DNA of 62,631 bases from contig UQRL01000007.1 in assembly GCA_900543555.1 (NCBI GenBank), positions 1 to 62,631 on the forward strand. Direction: 5' to 3'. The notes beneath the pieces are model-generated. The model made no database searches. It saw only the letters and a list, made by a program, of their open reading frames with translations, and was not told the DNA's origin. The position numbers and the translations under genes were made by a program. Position 1 is the stretch's first letter. Each line of letters begins with the position of its first letter. The stretch comes from an uncultured Oscillospiraceae bacterium. GTDB lineage: Bacteria > Bacillota > Clostridia > Oscillospirales > Acutalibacteraceae. This document shows positions 7,632-16,027 of this stretch, piece after piece.

Positions 7632-8744
7632 ATGCGGAACAAGAGGGCTTTTCTGCCTCTGCTCCTGGCAGTTCTGCTGCTGGTGTGCCTGTGCCCCGTG
7701 GGGGCGGCTGCCTCAGAGGTGGGGGAGATCTACGAAAAAAGCGGTGCGGAAGGGATCTATGATTCCCTGGATCAGGAGACACAGGCACTGCTCTCCCAAA
7801 TGGGAGTGGAGCAGGGGGAGCCCCTGCCCAGCGGGGAGGGAGAGGGACTGCTGCAGACGCTTTCACAGCTGCTCCGAGAAAAACTGGCAGCGCCTTTAAA
7901 GGGAATGGCGGCCCTGCTGAGTGTGGTGGTCTTGAGCCGCCTGGCCGTTGTTTTTGAGGAGGGCGGTGATACCGTGATTTTGGCGGCGGCCCTGGCCTGT
8001 GCCGCTGTGCTCACTGCCCCGCTTCTCGAACTCATTCAGGCAGCGGAGCAGGTCATAGACAGCGCCTGTGCTTTTTTGGGAGCTGGCGTGCCGGTCTACG
8101 CCGCATTGATGGCGGCTTCTGGCAGCGGAGGGGCGGGCGGGGCTTACAGTGCGCTGGCCCTGGCGGCGGGAAGCTTAATTCCAATTCTCTCCTCTGCCGT
8201 GCTGCTGCCTCTTCTCCACGCTTTTTTGATGCTGGCGCTTGCCTCCCCCCTCTGCAAGTCCCGGTTTGACCATTTGATTTCCAGCCTTTACGGTTTTGCC
8301 AAATGGCTGCTGGTGCTTTCTGTCACGTTGTTTTCGGGGCTGCTCTCTGTGCAGACCATGCTGGGCTCCCAGGTAGACGCCGCCTCCAGCAAAGCGGTCA
8401 AGCTTCTTGCTTCTTCCGCTATCCCTATTGTGGGCGGCGCCTTTGGGGATGCAGTGGCCGCTATCCAAAACAGTGTGCAGATTGTAAAGTCCGGGGCAGG
8501 AGCGTTCGGGATTTTGGCGGCTCTTTGTATCTTTGCCCCCACTTTTCTGCAGGCGGCCTTGTGGCTGGGCGTGTGCCTGGTCTGCCAGGCAGCCGCTGGG
8601 CTGTTCGATGCCTCCCGGCTGGCGGCGCTGTTTGGGGCCTGCGGTTCGGTGGCCAGAATGCTGCTGGCCTTGATGGCCAGTGTTTGCGCTGTGGCAGTGG
8701 TGTGCGTGGCGATGGTGCTTCTTGTAAAGGGGAGCCTGGCATGA
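7632..8744 (+). CDS. spoIIIAE: Stage III sporulation protein AE
   Basis: 370 residues. It starts with a clear signal sequence (RNKRAFLPLLLAVLLLVCLCPVGAAA) from ATG 7632, with GTGAGG just upstream. Then follow a short extracytoplasmic helix and six to eight hydrophobic segments. It is the large polytopic membrane protein of the channel. The final TGA overlaps the spoIIIAF start (ATGA). Confidence 0.93.
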   Translation: MRNKRAFLPLLLAVLLLVCLCPVGAAASEVGEIYEKSGAEGIYDSLDQETQALLSQMGVEQGEPLPSGEGEGLLQTLSQLLREKLAAPLKGMAALLSVVVLSRLAVVFEEGGDTVILAAALACAAVLTAPLLELIQAAEQVIDSACAFLGAGVPVYAALMAASGSGGAGGAYSALALAAGSLIPILSSAVLLPLLHAFLMLALASPLCKSRFDHLISSLYGFAKWLLVLSVTLFSGLLSVQTMLGSQVDAASSKAVKLLASSAIPIVGGAFGDAVAAIQNSVQIVKSGAGAFGILAALCIFAPTFLQAALWLGVCLVCQAAAGLFDASRLAALFGACGSVARMLLALMASVCAVAVVCVAMVLLVKGSLA

Positions 8745-9208
8745 GTACCGTGATGAGCAGCATCCTAACCGTGTGCCTGGTACTCATTGCTACAGAACTT
8801 TTGCGCAAGCTTTGCCCAGAGGACCGGATGGTCCAGTTTGTAGCGGGACTCATTGCCCTGGGAATGCTCCTCTCCCTGGTGGGAAGCCTTCTCTCCTTGG
8901 ATGTGGATTTTTCCTTTTCGGAAAAGCAGGCCCAGCGCCAGCAGGAGGATTTGACCTCTTATGTGGGGGACCAGCTGGAACAAGCCCTTCAGCGGGATGC
9001 CCAAGAGTATGTGGAGGGCCTTTTAGCGGCAGGGGGCCTGCAGGCAAAAGAAATCCGTGTTTTGACAGATAGAAACGAAGGGGGCAGCATAGTATTGACT
9101 GAGGTGGCCGCCGTGTTTGCCTATCCATCCGATGGGGAGCGGGCCAGGGTGCTGCTGCAAAACGTCTTGGGCGAAGAGGTTCGCGTCAATGTGGAGGTGG
9201 AGCCATGA
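8741..9208 (+). CDS. spoIIIAF: Stage III sporulation protein AF
   Basis: 155 residues. Two N-terminal membrane segments (ILTVCLVLIATELLRKL and FVAGLIALGMLLSLVGSLL) precede a soluble domain of about 95 residues ending EEVRVNVEVEP, which resembles the ring-building fold of SpoIIIAG/AH. The ATG overlaps the spoIIIAE stop by 4 nt. Confidence 0.92.
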   Translation: MSTVMSSILTVCLVLIATELLRKLCPEDRMVQFVAGLIALGMLLSLVGSLLSLDVDFSFSEKQAQRQQEDLTSYVGDQLEQALQRDAQEYVEGLLAAGGLQAKEIRVLTDRNEGGSIVLTEVAAVFAYPSDGERARVLLQNVLGEEVRVNVEVEP

Positions 9209-9232
9209 GCCCTGGCGGGGAAAGGAGAGACC

Positions 9233-9763
9233 ATGGAACAAGCCAAGCAGACGTTTCTTGCGTTCTTTCGCAGGGAAAAACTGCTAAAATGGGTGGTGGC
9301 TTTGGGGCTGTGCGGAATGGCACTGATCTATCTTTCGTCTTTCTGGACTCCCGAAGGGGAAGAGCCAGCACCCCCCGCGGATGCCGGCAGTTCCGCGGAG
9401 TACAGCCAGTCTCTGGAGCAGGAGCTTTCCCGCATCATCTCCGCCATCACCGGGGAAAAGTCCCCTGCCGTGCTGGTGACTTTGGAGGACAGCGGCCGCA
9501 GCCTGTACGCTGAGGACGGCCGCAGCACTACCCAGCAGGGAGAGGCCTCCAGCGAGGAGAGGGAGAGCGCCCATGTCCTTTTTGAGGATTCTCAAGGCAA
9601 CCAGCAGCCTCTTACCATCACGCAGACCCAGCCGCAAGTGCAGGGGGTGGTGGTGGTCAGCGCCTTCGCAGAAGACCCGGCTACCCGGGAAAAACTGGTA
9701 ACGGCTGTGTGCACCGCCTTGGATCTTTCCTCGGCTAAGGTGTGTGTTGTCAGCGGCGGATAG
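9233..9763 (+). CDS. spoIIIAG: Stage III sporulation protein AG
   Basis: 176 residues, start set by AAGGAG 5 nt before ATG. One N-terminal membrane anchor (WVVALGLCGMALIYL, about residues 21-35) is followed by an acidic linker and a C-terminal ring-building domain (PQVQGVVVVSAFAEDPATREKLVTAV). SpoIIIAG multimers form the large ring of the channel in the space between the two membranes. It lies between spoIIIAF and spoIIIAH. Confidence 0.93.
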   Translation: MEQAKQTFLAFFRREKLLKWVVALGLCGMALIYLSSFWTPEGEEPAPPADAGSSAEYSQSLEQELSRIISAITGEKSPAVLVTLEDSGRSLYAEDGRSTTQQGEASSEERESAHVLFEDSQGNQQPLTITQTQPQVQGVVVVSAFAEDPATREKLVTAVCTALDLSSAKVCVVSGG

Positions 9764-9809
9764 CCGTCTGATAAAGTAGATCAATGCAAAACGATGGAGG
9801 GATTTGACC

Positions 9810-10373
9810 ATGAAATTTGGAAAAAAACAGCTGGTGTTGGCTTCCCTGGTGTTGGCTCTGGGGGCGGCGGTGTATTTGAACTGGCAATTTGCAGGTACAA
9901 ACCGTTTGCCGGTGGGTGAATCTTCAGAGGAGAGCAGCCAGCTAGGGGCCGCCCAGCTGGTAAACAACGCCTATGTAGAGACAGTCAATGACGGTTTAGA
10001 GGCCAACGCCTCCAGTGAATCCGGGGAAAGCGGGGCCCTGTCGCAGGCGCGCTTGGACCGTCAGGCGGCCCGGGATCAGGCGTTGGACCTGTTGGATGAG
10101 GTGCTGAAGGATGTGGAGTCGGACAGCGCTGCCAAGCAGCAGGCTGTGGACCAGGCTTCGGCCATAGCGGAAAATATCCTGGAAGAGTCCAACGTGGAGA
10201 GTCTGCTGGAAGCCAAGGGCTACACGGACTGCGTAGCCTACATCACCTCGGAGGAGTGCAGCGTGGTGGTCTCCGGCGCCCTGGAGGACTCCGATACCCT
10301 CATTGTCCAGGAGGTGGTCATGGAACAGACGGGGCTGACGGCGGACAAAATCAAAATCATCGGCACAAATTAG
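9810..10373 (+). CDS. spoIIIAH: Stage III sporulation protein AH
   Basis: 187 residues. ATG 9810 is preceded by GGAGGG at 8 nt; a TTG 6 nt earlier is too close to that site. It has an N-terminal anchor (LVLASLVLALGAAVYLNW), a linker of about 60 residues and a YscJ/FliF-like C-terminal domain (QASAIAENILEESNVESLLEAKGY...). In Bacillus it binds forespore SpoIIQ across the septum to make the channel. It is the last gene of the operon. Confidence 0.94.
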   Translation: MKFGKKQLVLASLVLALGAAVYLNWQFAGTNRLPVGESSEESSQLGAAQLVNNAYVETVNDGLEANASSESGESGALSQARLDRQAARDQALDLLDEVLKDVESDSAAKQQAVDQASAIAENILEESNVESLLEAKGYTDCVAYITSEECSVVVSGALEDSDTLIVQEVVMEQTGLTADKIKIIGTN

Positions 10374-10402
10374 TTGGAATCTGGAAACGGTTGTGTTATA
10401 AT
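10374..10402 (+). promoter_or_regulatory. Sigma-A promoter of the nusB operon
   Basis: TTGGAA (10374-10379), 17 bp, TATAAT (10397-10402). The -35 box begins at the nucleotide after the spoIIIAH stop. This gives the nusB genes vegetative transcription independent of sporulation. Confidence 0.75.
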
Positions 10403-10404
10403 AA

Positions 10405-10515
10405 CTCCATCGAATACCGCCGCGTGCGGTTTTCCCGGTGGAGCTTGAAAACATGATGCTGGAAAAGGACCTGTTTGCAAAGGCTCACCGTGGAAGCGGT
10501 GGGCTTTTTATTATT
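10405..10515 (+). promoter_or_regulatory. Leader with mutually exclusive hairpins (putative attenuator) before nusB
   Basis: An intrinsic terminator, GCTCACCG (10483-10490) with CGGTGGGC (10497-10504) followed by TTTTTATTATTT, stands between the promoter and nusB. Its left arm can also pair with CGGTGGAGC (10436-10444, one bulged G), which would prevent termination. That segment can in turn pair with CTCCATCG (10405-10412) around a small CCGC/GCGG hairpin (10417-10429). This is the logic of an attenuator or riboswitch, but the first arm lies at or slightly before the expected transcription start (about 10408-10410), so the upstream helix may be shorter. No known riboswitch class was recognised. 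Confidence 0.5.
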
Positions 10516-10530
10516 TCGGGAGGTTTGGCT

Positions 10531-10950
10531 ATGACAAGAAGGGAAGCCAGGGAACAGGCGTTTATTTTGGTGTTTGAGCAAGCGGTGCGGGAAGAGCCCA
10601 TGGATGGCATCCTCCATGATGCGGCAGAGGCCCGGGACTTTGTCCCCGGTTCCTTCGCCGAAGGCGAGGCCCTGGGAGTGGAGGCCCATCAGCAGGAGAT
10701 CGACCAGCTGATTGAGGGGCACATCCGGGGCTGGAGCCTGCGGCGCCTTTCCAAGGTGGCTTTGGCTTTGCTGCGCCTGGCAGTGTATGAGATGATGTGG
10801 GATGAGGGCATCCCTTACAGCGTTTCCATCAACGAGGCGGTAGAGCTTGCCAAGACCTATGGCGGCAAGGATGACGCCCCCTATGTCAACGGGGTGCTGG
10901 CATCTATTTCCAAAGCGCTGCCGGAAAAGCGGGACAAGCCCCATGAGTGA
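10531..10950 (+). CDS. nusB: Transcription antitermination factor NusB
   Basis: 139 residues from ATG 10531 (TRREAREQAFILVFEQ), with GGGAGG 8 nt upstream. The all-helical NusB fold is recognisable from LALLRLAVYEMMWDEGIPYSVSINEAVELAKTYGGKDDAPYVNGVL, which is highly conserved. NusB binds boxA RNA with NusE (S10) and supports rRNA transcription. It opens an operon that continues at least to the pseudouridine synthase at 15044 by overlaps of a few bases. Confidence 0.94.
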   Translation: MTRREAREQAFILVFEQAVREEPMDGILHDAAEARDFVPGSFAEGEALGVEAHQQEIDQLIEGHIRGWSLRRLSKVALALLRLAVYEMMWDEGIPYSVSINEAVELAKTYGGKDDAPYVNGVLASISKALPEKRDKPHE

Positions 10951-11881
10951 GTGTTTTTTGGGCATCGACACCAGCAACTACACCACCTCCGCCGCCCTGT
11001 TCGGGGAGGGGAAAGTCTTGGAAAACCGAAAGCGCCTGCTGCCGGTGAAGCCGGGAGAGCGTGGCCTGCGCCAAAGCGACGCAGTGTTCCATCATGTGCG
11101 GCAGCTGCCAGAGGTGCTGGGCCCTGTGTTAGAGGAGCTAAAGGAAACGCCCCAAGCCATTGGGGTGTCGGTTTCTCCCACCACGGAAAAGGATTCCTAT
11201 ATGCCCTGCTTCCTGGTGGGGAAGACCACGGCGGAGCTGCTGGGCAAGGCTTGGGGCGTCCCGGTGGAGCACTTCTCCCACCAGCAAGGGCATATCGCGG
11301 CGGCACTGTACTCTGCGGGCAAGCTGGATTGGATGGAGCAGGAGTTCCTTGCTTTTCACATCTCGGGGGGCACCACAGAGGCGCTGCGGGTGCGCCCTGA
11401 TGAAAAGGGATTGCCCCAAGTGACCCTGGTGGGCCGCTCTTTAGATTTAAAAGCGGGGCAGGCGGTGGACCGGGTGGGGGTGCTTCTGGGCCTTTCCTTT
11501 CCCTGTGGGCCGGAGCTGGAGCGTTTGGCCTTGCAATGGGAGGGAGAGCTCTCCTACCGCCCAGTGCTCAAAGGGCATGACTGCTCCCTCTCCGGGATAG
11601 AGAACCAGTGCAAAGCCATGATCCAGCGGGGAGATCCGCCGGAAAAGACTGCCCGCTACTGCTTGGAGGCCCTTGCCGCTGTGCTGGATAAGATGTGCGG
11701 CGGCCTGCTCCAAGAGCTGGGAGACCTGCCGGTGGTGTTCTCTGGCGGGGTGTGCTCCAATTCCCTATTGCGGCAGCGCCTCTGCGCAAAATATGGGGCA
11801 GTTTTTGCCGCGCCGGAGTTTTCCTCCGACAACGCTGCGGGCGCGGCTGTATTATGCTGGAAAAAGAGGTCAACACTATGA
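10943..11881 (+). CDS. TsaD/Kae1-like (peptidase M22 family) paralogue
   Basis: 312 residues, overlapping nusB by 8 nt. It starts GIDTSNYTTSAALF, like the ASKHA-fold N-terminus of TsaD, has the metal-binding H-x3-H (HQQGH, residues 113-117) and ends with VVFSGGVCSNSLLRQRL and SSDNAAGAAVL, matching the TsaD C-terminal nucleotide and Asp motifs. It is shorter and more divergent than true TsaD, and its place among nusB, xseA and ispA fits a clostridial paralogue group whose role is unclear. The genuine tRNA t6A enzyme is probably elsewhere. Metal and ATP binding are likely; the substrate is unknown. Confidence 0.75.
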   Translation: MSECFLGIDTSNYTTSAALFGEGKVLENRKRLLPVKPGERGLRQSDAVFHHVRQLPEVLGPVLEELKETPQAIGVSVSPTTEKDSYMPCFLVGKTTAELLGKAWGVPVEHFSHQQGHIAAALYSAGKLDWMEQEFLAFHISGGTTEALRVRPDEKGLPQVTLVGRSLDLKAGQAVDRVGVLLGLSFPCGPELERLALQWEGELSYRPVLKGHDCSLSGIENQCKAMIQRGDPPEKTARYCLEALAAVLDKMCGGLLQELGDLPVVFSGGVCSNSLLRQRLCAKYGAVFAAPEFSSDNAAGAAVLCWKKRSTL

Positions 11882-13083
11882 AAGCAGCAGTCCTCACCGT
11901 TTCGCAAGTGAATTTTTTTCTCAAGTCCCTTATTGAAGGGGACGGGCGCCTGAGCCATATCACGGTCTGCGGGGAGATCTCTAACTTTACCGACCACTAC
12001 CGCTCCGGCCACCTCTACTTTTCCTTAAAGGATGAAAAGTCGGTGCTTAAGGCAGTGATGTTTACCTCTGCCGCCTGCCGGTTGAAGTTCCGCCCGCAGG
12101 ATGGTATGAAGGTCATTGTGCGGGGCCGCGTTTCTGTTTACGAACCCACAGGCCAATATCAGATGTATGTAGAGGACATGCAGCCCGAGGGCATCGGCGC
12201 CTTGAGCTTGGCTTTTGAACAGCTCAAAGAACGCTTAGCCGCAGAGGGGCTTTTTGGGCAGGAGCACAAGAAAACGATTCCCGCCTATCCAGAGAAGATC
12301 GGCGTTATCACCTCTCCCACCGGGGCGGCGGTGCGGGACATCTTGCAGATCACGGCCCGGCGCTGGCCCCTGGCCCAAATCGTCCTGGCGCCAGTGCTGG
12401 TGCAAGGCAGCCAAGCGCCTGGGCAGATCGTCGCGGCCCTTCGGGAGATGGACCGGCAGCGTGCCTGCGACGTGATTATCCTGGGACGGGGCGGCGGCTC
12501 CATGGAAGATTTGTGGGCCTTTAACGATGAGAGCGTGGCCCGGGCCGTGTATGCCTGCTCCCTTCCGGTGGTGTCAGCGGTGGGCCACGAGACGGACTTT
12601 ACCATCTGCGATTTTGTGGCGGACTTGCGGGCTCCCACGCCCAGCGCGGCGGCAGAACTCTGCACACCGGACTGGCGGGAGGAACTGGCCCAGGTGCGCT
12701 CTTACCACCGGTACTTCCAGCAGGAAGCCAAGGGCCTGGTGGAGTACCTTCGCCAAAGCCTGGACCTGCTGGTGCAGGATTCTCCCTGGGGGCAGCCTGC
12801 TGGTTTTTTGGCAGGCCATCGGGCAGAAGTGCAGGGTTTAGAGCTGCGGTTGGAGCAGGCTTTCCGGCGCCGGGTCGCAGAGGAGCAGAAGCGCTTGGCT
12901 GTGCTTTCTGGCGCCCTGGATGCGCTGAGCCCTTTGAAGGTGCTTTCCCGGGGCTACGCGGTAGTGCAAGGGCAGGACGGAACGCTTCTCAAGCAGGCAA
13001 AAGCCGTCCAGCCAGGAGAACGGGTTCAAATCCGCCTGGCAGAGGGCTGCCTCTCCGCGAAAATTTTGGATAGGAGGGAATGA
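11878..13083 (+). CDS. xseA: Exodeoxyribonuclease VII large subunit
   Basis: 401 residues. ATG 11878 overlaps the previous stop (ATGA), with AAGAGGT 7 nt upstream. An N-terminal OB-fold (LTVSQVNFFLKSLIEG...GEISNFTDHYRSGHLYFSLKD) is followed by the catalytic domain (GVITSPTGAAVRDI, ILGRGGGSMEDLWAFNDE, VSAVGHETDFTICDFVAD) and a coiled-coil C-terminus that binds XseB. It degrades single-stranded DNA in the cytoplasm. xseB overlaps by 4 nt. Confidence 0.95.
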   Translation: MKAAVLTVSQVNFFLKSLIEGDGRLSHITVCGEISNFTDHYRSGHLYFSLKDEKSVLKAVMFTSAACRLKFRPQDGMKVIVRGRVSVYEPTGQYQMYVEDMQPEGIGALSLAFEQLKERLAAEGLFGQEHKKTIPAYPEKIGVITSPTGAAVRDILQITARRWPLAQIVLAPVLVQGSQAPGQIVAALREMDRQRACDVIILGRGGGSMEDLWAFNDESVARAVYACSLPVVSAVGHETDFTICDFVADLRAPTPSAAAELCTPDWREELAQVRSYHRYFQQEAKGLVEYLRQSLDLLVQDSPWGQPAGFLAGHRAEVQGLELRLEQAFRRRVAEEQKRLAVLSGALDALSPLKVLSRGYAVVQGQDGTLLKQAKAVQPGERVQIRLAEGCLSAKILDRRE

Positions 13084-13310
13084 GCGTGGCGGCAAAATTT
13101 AAATTTGAAGATGGCATGAAACGGCTTCAGGAGATTGTAGCCAAGCTGGAAAACGGGGAAGAGACCTTGGAGGAAGCCATGAAGCTCTTTGAGGAAGGCG
13201 CTAAGCTCTCTGCCCGCTGCTATGAGATGCTGGATAAGGCGGAACAAAAGGTGACGGAGCTGGAAAAGCTGCCAGGAAAGGAAGAAAATGACCATGAAGG
13301 AGACCTTTGA
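13080..13310 (+). CDS. xseB: Exodeoxyribonuclease VII small subunit
   Basis: 76 residues: KFKFEDGMKRLQEIVAKLENGEETLEEAMKLFEEG, the helical-hairpin signature of XseB. The start ATG overlaps the xseA stop; GTG 13086 is an alternative. Several copies wrap the coiled coil of XseA. It overlaps ispA by 23 nt. Confidence 0.93.
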   Translation: MSVAAKFKFEDGMKRLQEIVAKLENGEETLEEAMKLFEEGAKLSARCYEMLDKAEQKVTELEKLPGKEENDHEGDL

Positions 13311-14172
13311 ACGCTACCGGCTGCTGGTAGAGGATGCCCTCTCCCAAGCCCTCCCACCCCATGACCCCGAGGAGCCGGACGCTCTTGTGTGGCAGTCGAT
13401 GGCGTACAGCCTGCAGGCGGGCGGAAAACGGATCCGGCCTGTAATGGCCCTGGCTTTCTGTGCCCTGTGCGGCAGCCAGCCCGAGCGGGCTGTGTCCTTT
13501 GCATGCGCGGTAGAAATGATCCATACCTACTCCCTGATCCACGACGATCTTCCCTGTATGGATGACGACGACCTGCGCCGGGGAAAGCCTACCAACCACA
13601 AGGTTTATGGGGAGGCCATGGCCCTTTTAGCGGGGGACGGCCTTTTGACTCTGGCCTTTGAAGCTGCCTTACGCTTTGACGGGCCCGCTCAGGACGCCTT
13701 GCGTGGAGCCAAGGTTTTGGCGCAATGCGCCGGCGCCTCCGGCATGGTGGGCGGACAGTGTATAGACTTGGACTCCCAGGGGAAGACAGCGGATTTGGAC
13801 CTGCTTTGGAAAATGGACCAGGGCAAGACGGTTGCGCTGATTTCGGCTGCCTGCCAAATGGGCTGTATCGCTGCCGGGGCAGGGGAGAAAGCCCTGGAAA
13901 ATGCCCGCCGCTACGCGGAAGGGGTGGGCATGGCATTCCAGATTCGGGATGACATTCTGGATGTTCTGGGCGACGCACAGACCTTGGGAAAAAACGTGGG
14001 AATGGACTCCGCGCGGGATAAGCGCAACTATGTGTCCCTGTTGGGGGTGGAAGAAGCCCAACGCAGGGTGGATTCCTATACGGCACAGGCTTTGAAAGCC
14101 TTGGAGGGCTTCCAGGGGGACACCCTCTTCCTGAAGGAACTGGCAGAATCCCTGGCTACCCGGGACAAGTGA
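13288..14172 (+). CDS. ispA: Polyprenyl (geranyl/farnesyl) diphosphate synthase
   Basis: 294 residues. The first aspartate-rich motif is DDLPCMDDDD (residues 86-95), preceded by GGKRIRP, and the second is DDILD (221-225). These bind Mg2+ and the diphosphates for head-to-tail condensation of IPP with DMAPP or GPP. Its position after xseB is the common Firmicutes arrangement. The residues before the first motif suggest short (C15) chain length, which is inference. ATG 13294 is an alternative start. Confidence 0.92.
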   Translation: MTMKETFERYRLLVEDALSQALPPHDPEEPDALVWQSMAYSLQAGGKRIRPVMALAFCALCGSQPERAVSFACAVEMIHTYSLIHDDLPCMDDDDLRRGKPTNHKVYGEAMALLAGDGLLTLAFEAALRFDGPAQDALRGAKVLAQCAGASGMVGGQCIDLDSQGKTADLDLLWKMDQGKTVALISAACQMGCIAAGAGEKALENARRYAEGVGMAFQIRDDILDVLGDAQTLGKNVGMDSARDKRNYVSLLGVEEAQRRVDSYTAQALKALEGFQGDTLFLKELAESLATRDK

Positions 14173-15044
14173 GCCGGACCCTTTCCTATGCCATTCCCCC
14201 TGAGTGGCAGAGCCGCCCTGTGAAGGATTTCCTTCGGCGCCAGCTGGGCCTTTCCGCCCGGGCACTAGCGGAGCTGAAACGGCTGGAAGGCGGTTTGACG
14301 CTGAATGGGAAGCCTTGCCGCAGCGTGGACCCTCTCCCGGCGGGGGGAGTATTGGAACTGCGCCTGCCTGCGGAAAATGTTTTCTATGAGCCTGTAGCGG
14401 GCCCGCTTTCCATCCTTTATGAGGACGAGGATTATTTGATTGTGGATAAACCGCCCGGAATGCCCATCCACCCGTCTCCCGGGCATGACCGGGACAGCCT
14501 GTTGAACCGGGTGGCGTATTATTATGGGAAAACGGGCCAAACCCCTGCGTTTCGGCCTTTATACCGACTGGACCGGGACACCAGCGGCCTGGTGGCGGTG
14601 GGAAAGCACCGGTTGGCAGTGTCCTCGGCCCAACAGGAAAAGGCGTATTTGGCTGTGTGTGAGGGGGTCCTTTCCGGTTGTGGTACAGTGGATGTACCCA
14701 TCGGGCTGGAGGCGGGGAGCAAGATCAAGCGATGCTGCGGCGCAGAAGGTGCCCAACCCGCGGTGACGCACTGGAGGGCCCTGGCCCAGCGGGATGGTCA
14801 CACCCTTCTGGAGCTTCGTTTGGAGACGGGCCGCACCCATCAAATTCGGGTTCATATGGCTTTTTTGGGCCACCCATTGGCCGGGGATGACTTATATGGG
14901 GGCTCTTGCACCCGCATAGCCCGCCAAGCCCTTCACTGCGGACGGTTACTCCTCTCCAGCCGCGCTCTGCAGGTATCCCGGCTGTTTTCTGCGCCGTTTC
15001 CCGGCGATTTGCTTCAGTCCTTTCCCTGGCTGTCCACGATATGA
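14169..15044 (+). CDS. RluA/RluD-family RNA pseudouridine synthase
   Basis: 291 residues. The GTG start overlaps the ispA stop (GTGA). The N-terminal 85 residues form an S4-like RNA-binding region (VKDFLRRQLGLSARALAELKRLEGGLTLNGKP), and the catalytic domain has ILYEDEDYLIVDKPPGMPIH and RLDRDTSGLV with the catalytic Asp, followed by LRLETGRTHQIRVHMAFLGHPLAGDDLYG. It modifies uridines in rRNA or tRNA; the site cannot be told from sequence. Confidence 0.9.
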   Translation: MSRTLSYAIPPEWQSRPVKDFLRRQLGLSARALAELKRLEGGLTLNGKPCRSVDPLPAGGVLELRLPAENVFYEPVAGPLSILYEDEDYLIVDKPPGMPIHPSPGHDRDSLLNRVAYYYGKTGQTPAFRPLYRLDRDTSGLVAVGKHRLAVSSAQQEKAYLAVCEGVLSGCGTVDVPIGLEAGSKIKRCCGAEGAQPAVTHWRALAQRDGHTLLELRLETGRTHQIRVHMAFLGHPLAGDDLYGGSCTRIARQALHCGRLLLSSRALQVSRLFSAPFPGDLLQSFPWLSTI

Positions 15045-15074
15045 ACGCTAAACGCTCTGTTAGGAGATGATTCT

Positions 15075-15935
15075 ATGCCCGCCTGCCTGACACACTATTT
15101 CTTTTCTCAAAATGTCCGGGAGGATTTGAAAGACAAGGCCGAACTGGACCCCTGCGCTTACGCCTGGGGAGCCCAGGGGCCGGACTTTTTCTTCTGTCAC
15201 CGTTTCCTGCCCCTTTGGAAGGGGGAGTCCCTGCGGGAATACGGCGGCCGCCTGCACGAGGAGAGGCCCTCGAAGGTGCTGGGATCTATGCGCAGCTTTC
15301 TTCAGGGCCATCCAGATCCCGCGATCCGATCCTATGTGTGGGGGTTTGTGTGCCATTACTCTTTAGATTGCACCGCCCATCCTTACATCAACTGGCTGGC
15401 TCAAGAGCTTGTAAAGCAGCGCCCCTGGGAGACCCCCTCTACCATGCACGGGGAGATTGAAGGGGCCTTGGACGCCATTGTCCTGCGGTATGAGACGGGC
15501 AAGCTTCCCTCTGAGGTGAACTTGAAGGCCATGTTCCCGAAAAATGAAGGGGTCCAGCGGAAAATTGCCCGGCTGTACCGCCGGGTGCTGTTTGACCTTT
15601 ACGGAGAGGATGTGCAGGAGGAAAAGCTGGTGCAGGCCATGGCGGATGCCCACCAGGTTTTTGCCCTAGTCACAGACCGGACTGGGTTAAAAAAGAAGCT
15701 TTTCAGCTGGGTCGAGCGGAACAGGCCCAGCGTAATTGGCAGCCACATTGTGCCCTTGACCGAAGCGGAGGATATCGACTACGCCAACACGCAAAACTCC
15801 CCTTGGGGGGAGGAGGGCTCCTGTCAGAGCTTTTTTGAGCTTTATGGCGAGGCCCAGGGAGTGGCAGGGAGAATCCTTTCCGGCTTTTTGGAGGGTGACC
15901 TTGCCGCACTGACAGAGGAAAAGCCCTTTGGATGA
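15075..15935 (+). CDS. Zinc-dependent phospholipase C family protein
   Basis: 286 residues, with AGGAG 10 nt before the ATG. The family's His/Asp pattern is visible: THYFFSQ, YAWGAQGPDFFFCH, VCHYSLDCTAHPYINW and MHGEIEGALDAIVL. It has no signal peptide and lacks the long N-terminus of secreted clostridial phospholipases, so it is probably an intracellular member of unknown substrate. It follows the pseudouridine synthase by 30 nt and may be the last gene of the nusB operon. Confidence 0.8.
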   Translation: MPACLTHYFFSQNVREDLKDKAELDPCAYAWGAQGPDFFFCHRFLPLWKGESLREYGGRLHEERPSKVLGSMRSFLQGHPDPAIRSYVWGFVCHYSLDCTAHPYINWLAQELVKQRPWETPSTMHGEIEGALDAIVLRYETGKLPSEVNLKAMFPKNEGVQRKIARLYRRVLFDLYGEDVQEEKLVQAMADAHQVFALVTDRTGLKKKLFSWVERNRPSVIGSHIVPLTEAEDIDYANTQNSPWGEEGSCQSFFELYGEAQGVAGRILSGFLEGDLAALTEEKPFG

Positions 15936-15960
15936 TTTCGCAAAACAGAAAAACGGCTGA

Positions 15961-15990
15961 GAAAAAGGGCCATTCCCTTGGGAATGGCCC
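15961..15990 (-). terminator. Terminator of rpmB (also faces the upstream gene)
   Basis: GGGCCATTCCC (15967-15977) pairs with GGAATGGCCC (15981-15990). On the minus strand it is followed by TTTTT, making a good terminator for rpmB; plus-strand transcription would meet the same stem with a weaker TCCATTTCTC tail. Confidence 0.75.
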
Positions 15991-16027
15991 TCCATTTCTC
16001 AGCCGTGAAACTCCAGCGGACCGCCGC

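Noticed and set aside
10405..10515. Tetrahydrofolate riboswitch before nusB, considered because folD is often in this operon.
   Set aside because: The conserved THF-aptamer loops as I remember them are not present, and folD itself is absent.
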